DNA of 64,000 nucleotides from Lyophyllum atratum (taxonomy: Eukaryota; Basidiomycota; Agaricomycetes; Agaricales; Lyophyllaceae). Of the stretch, positions 55,163-64,000 are shown in pieces. The stretch's first letter is position 1. Every line of letters starts with the position of its first letter. The translations under genes and the position numbers were made by a program. Location: the NCBI GenBank assembly GCA_014905825.1, contig JACGCN010000014.1, positions 1,267,804 through 1,331,803 on the forward strand. The letters run 5' to 3'. The notes under the pieces were generated by a model, which was not told the DNA's origin, made no database searches, and saw nothing but the letters and a program-made list of their open reading frames with translations.

Positions 55163-57839
55163 CAGTGTTGTCAATGACCCCCGTCAGACCCCGTCAGTCA
55201 ACAAAAGTCAATAAATCAAGGGTCAGACCCTTTCCATTGACTGACCTCGGTCAATGACCTCCTGTGATTCCGGTTATTCCGGTCAACTGACATCCGACAG
55301 GGCGAATGAGTCGCGAACTCCACAATCGTCACACAATTTCTGTGGAAATATGCATTCAAAAGGTGTAGCTAGAGTATGATTACGAAGAGCATAATGTATG
55401 AAAGAAAATAGAAAAATCAGATGTCCACATTCAAGTCAGCACCCGCCGGCAAATTTGAACTTAAGTTGACATCGTTAGTACCGTCATTATCGCATCGCTC
55501 GAGTTCTTCCTCGATGTTGCGGATCCCGCCCTTCCAATAGAAATCCAATCCAGTGCCACGAAGGGTCTCTGCTACTGTGCCATAGTTGAACAGCTTTTCA
55601 AGAGGGATCTTCTTTGGTCGGCCCTGAGGGAGAGATGGGGCAGATGATGTAGTTGGATTTGAGTCGGGATTGAGGACGGGTTCGATGTTGTTGTTCGCGG
55701 CATCATCAATGAGAGACCTGCCAAGGGTAAGAAAGTCGGTGGGATCAGTAGATGGGCTGGAATCCGTGGAATCCGGGGAATCTAAGTCCATGTCGCCGAA
55801 TTTGCATTTCTTGCGGTTCCGCACGAGGCCTTCAGCGATATTTTTCCGGCGGATGTCCATCTTCACAACACCGATCTTGTGAACTTGTTCGGCCTTGAGT
55901 TTGTTGCGATATTTTGTATGGACTTGGCCGAAGTGCGGAATTGGGAACAGGTGTAAGAATGCGAATAGCGAGCTTGACGAGGGCGTTACGGCCTGAGTCC
56001 TATAACTTGATCAGAATCGCACAAAAATAGAAATGTAGAATACGCACCTCTCCTTCAAACATCTCTTTCATACGATCTAGCTGCATCGCATCCCGCGAGA
56101 ACTCTCCTTGCTCCCTCACATAATCTGTGAATGCTCTCATTAGTGGAACATCCCCAGCGCGTGAGAAGAATCTCTTGAAGACCGCTTCGACGATGCTGTG
56201 CAGTTGAGATTCTGTCAACGCGTTGGGTTGGAACAAGTGGGATCGAATGAAAGGATTGAAGAAAACAGCCAGAATAAAGATATCCTGATCTGCTTTATCC
56301 CAACGCTTTTCGAGACTGCTTCAGATCTGGTAGGCAATATCTTCTTCAATCGCCGAATTCGAGTAGATGCGATACAAGTTGCCAAGAGTTAATAAAACAT
56401 GATCGAGACGGGTATCGGATGCCTGCGTGATGTTGGCAGCAATAGCGAGCGGTTCCAGTATTGCCTGAATTCTCAATGTGGGAAATGAGCCCCATACTAC
56501 GTGAAGAGGGATAGAAAAGGCTTACTGAGCGAGAGAGCTCCAAAAGCGGTTATCTCTCACGATGTCCATGATCGCATGAGCCCTCTCTCTTTAACCTCTC
56601 GTGTCTTTCCTCCTGCTATGACAAGCTTCTCCTCATGCCGACGCATGAAGTCACTGCACCCTTGACCTTGAGGAGACGTGTGGTAGAGAGATAATGTGCG
56701 GTCCAGCGAGTGATCACGGGCAGAATGAGGGCCCAGGCTTTCCCATCGTACGTGAACTTCATTTCCTGTTCGAGAAGAGCGAGGGCAGCTGAATGGTTGT
56801 TAAACCATTTTATGACCTCCAGACATTCCACGATTACAAGGAGGAGATCGTACTTCAAGGTGAGAAAGTCTCCGACAACAAGATTGATCTGATGTGCCCA
56901 GCAGACGAGTACCATGATCCAGGGGAAGCGACGCAGCAGTAGTCTCCTCATTTTTTTCCCATCCGGTCCATCATCTGTACACCAAGCAATCACCTTGACA
57001 CCGTACTTGTCCACCATATACTCGATGTCATCCAGGACCAATTCAAGAAGTCAATCACCTGTCTTTGGCTCGCCAGTCATGTTATGCGTCCGGATGATGT
57101 AGGACTGTGGCAAGGCTACCAAGACTCGTGCATGCTCGTTTAAGTGGTCGGCTTCTGGGAGCAGGTGTCGCGGTGGTTAGCGGCGTGGATGGAGTGTTTG
57201 TGAACCAAAGCCAAGACGGGCCAGGAGTTATTGGTGTGGGTGGAACATTCTCCTTCTCGAGGAGCTTTGAAACATCAAGTTGCTGCTCAGTAAGGAGTTC
57301 GCATTTCTTGAGGTGGGCCTCGAGGTTATTTTTCTTCCCGCAGGTTGGGACAATTTGCATCAAACATTAGATCAAGATACCGGCATTGACATAAGTACCT
57401 CACACACCATCGAACATTTCCTGCTTGCTACGTGGCAGGTCAGATGTTTCCTGAGATTCCACTTCCTGTCGACGGGTGTGGGCCGCAACACAGGCCTTGC
57501 ACCACGCGTTTAGATGGGACTTGTTGCCCTTGTAATGGGTTTTGTTGGAGTGGAAGTAATTCCAGAGGGGGGATTTAGGAGGCATCTTGCTGTCTTCTTC
57601 GCAATGGTGTACCTTTTAACGCATTTTCCTCACCAGTCCATGAGGATTGACACCATGCAATTTCACTAGTGCAGCAAAACTAACGCGATGCAGGAAATCA
57701 TAGAGATATAATCTTATCTATACTATACATGGCGTGACTTTGACCTATTGACCCTTGATTGACTTACCCCGTCAAACTCGTCAGACCACTTTGACCATTG
57801 ACCTTTATTGATGAGGTCAACCGGGTCAAGACAACACTG
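55163..57839 (-). mobile_element. hAT transposon, unit 2 copy
   Basis: Same ends, TATTGAGG duplication, internal deletion and premature stop as the unit-1 copy. The reading frame near 57050 differs by one substitution that removes no motif. Confidence 0.9.
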
Positions 57840-58775
57840 TATTGAGGCATAGAAGTGAGTGACATGGAATGAAGACTCATCTTCATCACTGGTCAATAGT
57901 AGGTTCTGAAGGATACTAGTTGTGACTTCGTGTCACATACCAGAGGGGGCAAAGTATTCATAGTGAATGCAATGAAGGTGAAAACCTTGGAATGCTGGGG
58001 GTAATTGTGGGTCGATAAAACAGAATGGAGCGTGGTAATAGAAAAAACGTATAGTGTCGGGGTGGTTGTGAAAAGTTGTTGAGGTGGAATTTGAAGAAGG
58101 GGGATAACAAGTCACGAGAACGAGACGGAATGCTGCTTCGATTCCAGAGCGTGCACAATGGAGGTGAACAAACTTTGGGTTCTACTTGTTGTGCGAGGTG
58201 TGGTGTCGTGGGGTCCTGGTCATTGAGGTTGGCTCCATCTCCCCAGTCGCCTTCGAAAATACAGGCAGAATTAACTCGGTCGGCAGCATCCTCAAATCAA
58301 AGAATTAAATTGAACCTGGTGTTTCTCTCCCGGACATTAGGGAATGAGGCTGTGTTGCATGGGATGTCCGATGGGAGGTGGTGATGTGTTGTCTTCATGG
58401 CGAATGTGAGGTTCCGGTTCAGTGCGGTGATGCAGGAAGAGTGATGATGCATCATGATAACCCCACATGTCATTTGTCTGTGACACTCTGTTGTAAAGAA
58501 GGTCTTGGTTAAGGGTTCCATACCATGGTTGCTGAGGTGGCTGGTCTGGCTGAAGAGGTGGTGTTTGTCAATATGGAGGGAGAATCTCGGGTGCGGTCTC
58601 ATTCTGTCTGCTAAGGGTTCGTTCGGACTCAAGAATGCAGCATTTTGATGTCGCATTCTCGGCCCATATTCTCGGCACGTGAGATCGGTGTGACAGCCTA
58701 ATATGGTAATGACCGATCCATGTGAGATTAGTTGAAGCTCCTGCCTGCATCAAATTGCAAAATCGCTCATTTATC

Positions 58776-59198
58776 ATGCCCTCCGAGACAGATCAAGCAA
58801 CTTTAAAGCAGAGAGTCGTCACAGCTACCACATACTTTCTCCATATTGTGGGAATAGCTGCAATTCTCTATACAGAACCTAATTACTGGAAACAACCTTA
58901 TCACACCTCGGCACTTTCTGGACAGGCGTGGGTCGAAGAACTCATACACGGCCATCCCGATCGCATCTTCTCGGAGTTGGGCATGCTGCATGTGTTCACA
59001 GCCTTCTGTGCCAATCTCACTCTCTATTGTGGATTCGAGACCTCCAGAAATGGTGTCAAGGTGGAGGAACAGGCTGCGATCTTTCTCTATGTTTGTGTGA
59101 CAGGGCTATCGGTTCGACATCTGGGAGAAAGGCTTCAACGTTCTAATGAGACAATCTCCAAGTGTGTAGTTGGTCCCTTGCCACCAGTTTGGCCATAA
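58776..59198 (+). pseudogene. Harbinger N-terminal fragment, unit 2 copy
   Basis: Identical in content to 52396-52818. Confidence 0.75.
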
Positions 59199-59207
59199 GC
59201 GCAGGGA

Positions 59208-59538
59208 TGTCAGGTTAGACAGCTACAAGCTGAAGTCCGAAGTTAGAAACTAGTTTATTGAGGAACTGACTGATCTACTCACCTGAAGTCCGAAGGTAGA
59301 AACTGGGGACTTCAGGTCAATCTAATCTACTATATATACTGGAAGGCTGTGTGCACTGGTTAGATGGTAGCTAAGGAAACTGATCTGGTCAACAGGCAGT
59401 GTAGTAAGTCACCATCAAGATGGTGATGCAACCAACACAGCCTGCAACACAGGAATGCTGTACAGTAACAACCATCAAGATGGTTGATGGGAGATAGGTT
59501 GGGAACGAGATTAGATAGCCCAGAAGGCGTTTCTAACA
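59208..59538 (-). repeat. Copia LTR, unit 2 copy
   Basis: Copy of 52828-53158 with one substitution near 59507. Confidence 0.75.
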
Positions 59539-59596
59539 CTCCCCCCTGAACCAGCATATCTCCAAGTCAAGAAATAATAAGTAAACGAGAGGGAGA

Positions 59597-60094
59597 TTAA
59601 ACGAAAATGCCCATGTGTAGTCTACAGAATTCGACTTTTGGAAGAGGAAGGGGTTTAGTAAGATCTGCCACTTGTTCAGTGCCAGGGATGTGATGAGGCG
59701 CAATTTTGCGTGCATCTACAACGTCTCTAAGCCAGAAATAACAGAGATCAAGCTGTTTCATGCGCCCATGATGCTCGGGGTTCTTGGTGACACTGAGAGC
59801 GGATTGGTTGTCAATCATGAGGGGAGACGCTTCCTTGACTGTGTAGCCCATCTCATGCAAAATGTTGCGCATCCATAGGATCTCCTTCCCAGCTTCAACT
59901 GCAGCAATGTACTCTGCTTCAGTTGTTGAAAGCGCAACAAAGGTCTGCAATTTGCTGCTCCAGCCAATTGCTCCACCACCAAGTGTCGTCAGATATCCCG
60001 CAGTAGAGCGTCCAGAATCCGGGCAATCACCATGAGAAGCATCGCAGAATGTGGTAAACAGCTCTGTGCCCAGACTACCATTGTAATGCAGCTT
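59597..60094 (-). pseudogene. Copia RNase H fragment, unit 2 copy
   Basis: Copy of 53217-53714. The second unit junction follows at 60094/60095. Confidence 0.85.
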
Positions 60095-60746
60095 TCTGTA
60101 CAACTCTACAAAGTCATCGAGAATGGGAATCTATTCAGCATTACGGATCAAAACTTTAAGGGCCTAAAGCTTGTGCAAAATTCGCAATGTGCCATTCTTT
60201 CTGAGGACACAGAACCACTGATTTCTGTAGGACGACTGACTTCTCTCATATACTCCAGCTTGAGAAGCTCAATGACTTTATCACAGATACTGAGGAATAG
60301 GGATATGCTTGTATTCCCAGGGAGTGTGAGGAATAGTAGCCATAATATCGTCGGAGAAGTATGTGAAGTATTCACGACTAAGTGTACCCTTTTTCCTCAA
60401 AGGGAAGAGTTTTTTCAATTAACAAAATACGACAAAACAACTTTTTTTCTTCGGGCCATGGAGATCCATCTGGGTTGACAATCAAGATTTTCATGTTGAA
60501 TAGTAGATGAGGTGTTGTTAATAGCGGAAGGAATTCCAATAGATCATGTGGCAAACAATGAGTTACTCGAGCTTCTTGCAGAAGGTTCCTGATACCGGGT
60601 ATATCTTCTGCAGACTGCGCAACACATTTATAAGCAGTGTAGGCATTTAGCTCCATAGTCTTAGATAAAGGTGTGATGAGATCAAGTTCTGTTAAAAAAA
60701 TGAGGGCATCTTTATCCCGATCGATTCCACCATCACATGGGTACAA
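60095..60746 (-). pseudogene. Gypsy pol fragment, unit 3 copy
   Basis: Third copy of the 47335-47986 segment. Confidence 0.8.
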
Positions 60747-61542
60747 GGTGGAATATGTTTAGGATAGATGAAAGAGATGTGGTAAAAGTTCCAGCAACAA
60801 CCAGCATTTGACTGAAATATCGCGGGTTATTGGTCAAATAAGTAGGCTCTGAGTATGTGAAAGTAAGCAGTGTGCTATTCAAGCTGGAGTTTTATGCTAG
60901 GACACGGACTCAAATCATTGTTAATCGAAGGCTCAGTGTTCAATTCTCCAGGGTAATCTACTTGTCCAGCAAATAAATTCATCGAAGGCATAGGTGAAGT
61001 TAGTATCGGTAGTGTCGGTGAAAAACATTCTAATGTAGGAAAAAGATGACAACAGGAAAAAAAAAGTTGAAGTAAACGGAAGAGGCAAGATGGTGGGAAA
61101 TGTAGCCTATTGTACAAGAAGAACACTTAGAAGGGAGAGATGGATCACGGAGAGATGACGTTACAGTAGGTTGAAACAGTAGTGGTACAGTATTCGGAAA
61201 GGTGGTACAGTAGTTGGAAATGGTGATGGTATGGTAGTCAGAATCGGTGGTGGTACAGTAGTTTGGTAAACATAAGGAACTGGAGAGCGAGGCAAAAAAT
61301 AGGACACAGGAAAGAAAGGGGCCTGAAATGGGTATATGGCGACCATTGAGCAGTTGGATTGACTGGTTATAAGCATAGGGCATAGCTATCCCAAAAAATA
61401 AAATAAACATGGCCCTTGTGATCGAAATGGCGAACAGAGTAGAGAAAACCAGCATTGGACAGAATGGTGTCATTGGGAAAGGCAGATGTGGCGAAGCAGA
61501 GAGCATCAATGGCCCTAGCAAGGGTACACTCGCCTATTGAGG

Positions 61543-64000
61543 CAGTGTTGTCAATGACCCCCGTCAGACCCCGTCAGTCAACAAAAGTCAATAAATCAAG
61601 GGTCAGACCCTTTCCATTGACTGACCTCGGTCAATGACCTCCTGTGATTCCGGTTATTCCGGTCAACTGACATCCGACAGGGCGAATGAGTCGCGAACTC
61701 CACAATCGTCACACAATTTCTGTGGAAATATGCATTCAAAAGGTGTAGCTAGAGTATGATTACGAAGAGCATAATGTATGAAAGAAAATAGAAAAATCAG
61801 ATGTCCACATTCAAGTCAGCACCCGCCGGCAAATTTGAACTTAAGTTGACATCGTTAGTACCGTCATTATCGCATCGCTCGAGTTCTTCCTCGATGTTGC
61901 GGATCCCGCCCTTCCAATAGAAATCCAATCCAGTGCCACGAAGGGTCTCTGCTACTGTGCCATAGTTGAACAGCTTTTCAAGAGGGATCTTCTTTGGTCG
62001 GCCCTGAGGGAGAGATGGGCAGATGATGTAGTTGGATTTGAGTCGGGATTGAGGACGGGTTCGATGTTGTTGTTCGCGGCATCATCAATGAGAGACCTGC
62101 CAAGGGTAAGAAAGTCGGTGGGATCAGTAGATGGGCTGGAATCCGTGGAATCCGGGGAATCTAAGTCCATGTCGCCGAATTTGCATTTCTTGCGGTTCCG
62201 CACGAGGCCTTCCAGCGATATTTTTCCGGCGGATGTCCATCTTCACAACACCGATCTTGTGAACTTGTTCGGCCTTGAGTTTGTTGCGATATTTTGTATG
62301 GACTTGGCCGAAGTGCGGAATTGGGAACAGGTGTAAGAATGCGAATAGCGAGCTTGACGAGGGCGTTACGGCCTGAGTCCTATAACTTGATCAGAATCGC
62401 ACAAAAATAGAAATGTAGAATACGCACCTCTCCTTCAAACATCTCTTTCATACGATCTAGCTGCATCGCATCCCGCGAGAACTCTCCTTGCTCCCTCACA
62501 TAATCTGTGAATGCTCTCATTAGTGGAACATCCCCAGCGCGTGAGAAGAATCTCTTGAAGACCGCTTCGACGATGCTGTGCAGTTGAGATTCTGTCAACG
62601 CGTTGGGTTGGAACAAGTGGGATCGAATGAAAGGATTGAAGAAAACAGCCAGAATAAAGATATCCTGATCTGCTTTATCCCAACGCTTTTCGAGACTGCT
62701 TCAGATCTGGTAGGCAATATCTTCTTCAATCGCCGAATTCGAGTAGATGCGATACAAGTTGCCAAGAGTTAATAAAACATGATCGAGACGGGTATCGGAT
62801 GCCTGCGTGATGTTGGCAGCAATAGCGAGCGGTTCCAGTATTGCCTGAATTCTCAATGTGGGAAATGAGCCCCATACTACGTGAAGAGGGATAGAAAAGG
62901 CTTACTGAGCGAGAGAGCTCCAAAAGCGGTTATCTCTCACGATGTCCATGATCGCATGAGCCCTCTCTCTTTAACCTCTCGTGTCTTTCCTCCTGCTATG
63001 ACAAGCTTCTCCTCATGCCGACGCATGAAGTCACTGCACCCTTGACCTTGAGGAGACGTGTGGTAGAGAGATAATGTGCGGTCCAGCGAGTGATCACGGG
63101 CAGAATGAGGGCCCAGGCTTTCCCATCGTACGTGAACTTCATTTCCTGTTCGAGAAGAGCGAGGGCAGCTGAATGGTTGTTAAACCATTTTATGACCTCC
63201 AGACATTCCACGATTACAAGGAGGAGATCGTACTTCAAGGTGAGAAAGTCTCCGACAACAAGATTGATCTGATGTGCCCAGCAGACGAGTACCATGATCC
63301 AGGGGAAGCGACGCAGCAGTAGTCTCCTCATTTTTTCCCATCCGGTCCATCATCTGTACCAAGCAATCACCTTGACACCGTACTTGTCCACCATATACTC
63401 GATGTCATCCAGGACCAATTCAAGAGTCAATCACCTGTCTTTGGCTCGCCAGTCATGTTATGCGTCCGGATGATGTAGGACTGTGGCAAGGCTACCAAGA
63501 CTCGTGCATGCTCGTTTAAGTGGTCGGCTTCTGGGAGCAGGTGTCGCGGTGGTTAGCGGCGTGGATGGAGTGTTTGTGAACCAAAGCCAAGACGGGCCAG
63601 GAGTTATTGGTGTGGGTGGAACATTCTCCTTCTCGAGGAGCTTTGAAACATCAAGTTGCTGCTCAGTAAGGAGTTCGCATTTCTTGAGGTGGGCCTCGAG
63701 GTTATTTTTCTTCCCGCAGGTTGGGACAATTTGCATCAAACATTAGATCAAGATACCGGCATTGACATAAGTACCTCACACACCATCGAACATTTCCTGC
63801 TTGCTACGTGGCAGGTCAGATGTTTCCTGAGATTCCACTTCCTGTCGACGGGTGTGGGCCGCAACACAGGCCTTGCACCACGCGTTTAGATGGGACTTGT
63901 TGCCCTTGTAATGGGTTTTGTTGGAGTGGAAGTAATTCCAGAGGGGGGATTTAGGAGGCATCTTGCTGTCTTCTTCGCAATGGTGTACCTTTTAACGCAA
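61543..64000 (-). mobile_element. hAT transposon, unit 3 copy, cut by window end
   Basis: The left end and target duplication are as in the other units. Relative to them it has single- or double-base indels near 62019, 62212, 63336, 63357 and 63425, each shifting the transposase frame. The right end lies beyond the window. Confidence 0.85.

Larger units (their letters stand above)
47335..64000. repeat. Tandem array of a 6380-bp unit (2.6 copies in window)
   Basis: Unit 1 is 47335-53714, unit 2 is 53715-60094, and unit 3 begins at 60095 and is cut by the window end. Units 1 and 2 differ by only about three substitutions (near 48615, 50669 and 53127). The junction sequence TCTGTACAAC is shared by the gypsy RT at the left edge (LYRGRQ) and the copia RNase H at the right edge (LYRKLH). 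This suggests a microhomology-mediated tandem duplication of already nested transposon debris. Confidence 0.95.

Overview
This window comes from the nuclear genome of a basidiomycete fungus, most likely an Agaricomycete. Genes are split by many short introns (about 45-75 nt) and by very small exons. The mobile and accessory families present (KDZ transposase, TET/JBP-like oxygenase, Spt5-like KOW protein, hAT, Ty3/gypsy and Ty1/copia remnants, a PIF/Harbinger fragment) are typical of these fungi. No conserved housekeeping gene was recognised, so this looks like an accessory, transposon-rich region.

Layout. (1) 0.95-22.8 kb: four plus-strand paralogues, here called A (952-4164), B (4319-7059), C (7904-9658) and D (17970-22841), of a large protein family I cannot name. 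A, B and D have an N-terminal part ending in an (N/D)GR(H/L)R motif that resembles ParB/sulfiredoxin-like domains. All four share a helical central region. D ends in a long disordered tail with two SUMO-interaction-like motifs. Many of their introns carry the same short hairpin, at non-homologous positions, which suggests introner-like elements. Between C and D lie a minus-strand Spt5-like NGN/KOW gene (9857-12451), a 172-bp tandem repeat upstream of it that looks like an array of in-phase microexons, and several kilobases of exon-like repeats and hairpins. (2) 22.8-24.2 kb: three copies of a 338-bp tandem repeat, cut off by the next element. (3) 24.2-43.3 kb: one roughly 19-kb element bounded by about 600-bp inverted terminal repeats and inverted subterminal arrays. 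It encodes a KDZ transposase with its CxC zinc region (25613-29244, minus), an unknown roughly 830-aa protein (29615-32117, minus), a divergently transcribed unknown gene with many microexons (34882-40340, plus) and a tRNA-like sequence. The divergent intergenic region carries many oriented copies of a TGGACTATnGTCG-like motif. (4) 43.4-46.1 kb: just outside the element, a frameshifted TET/JBP-like dioxygenase gene and a small zinc-ribbon-like ORF. (5) 46.6-64.0 kb: nested transposon debris (gypsy RT, a hAT element with intact 8-bp target duplication, Harbinger N-terminus, copia RNase H plus LTR). A 6380-bp segment of it is tandemly repeated almost without change: two full copies and a third cut by the window end.

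The neighbourhood of a KDZ element and a TET/JBP-like gene matches a published association in basidiomycetes. How the A-D family, the Spt5-like protein and the element cargo act together is not known; only their clustering is seen here.
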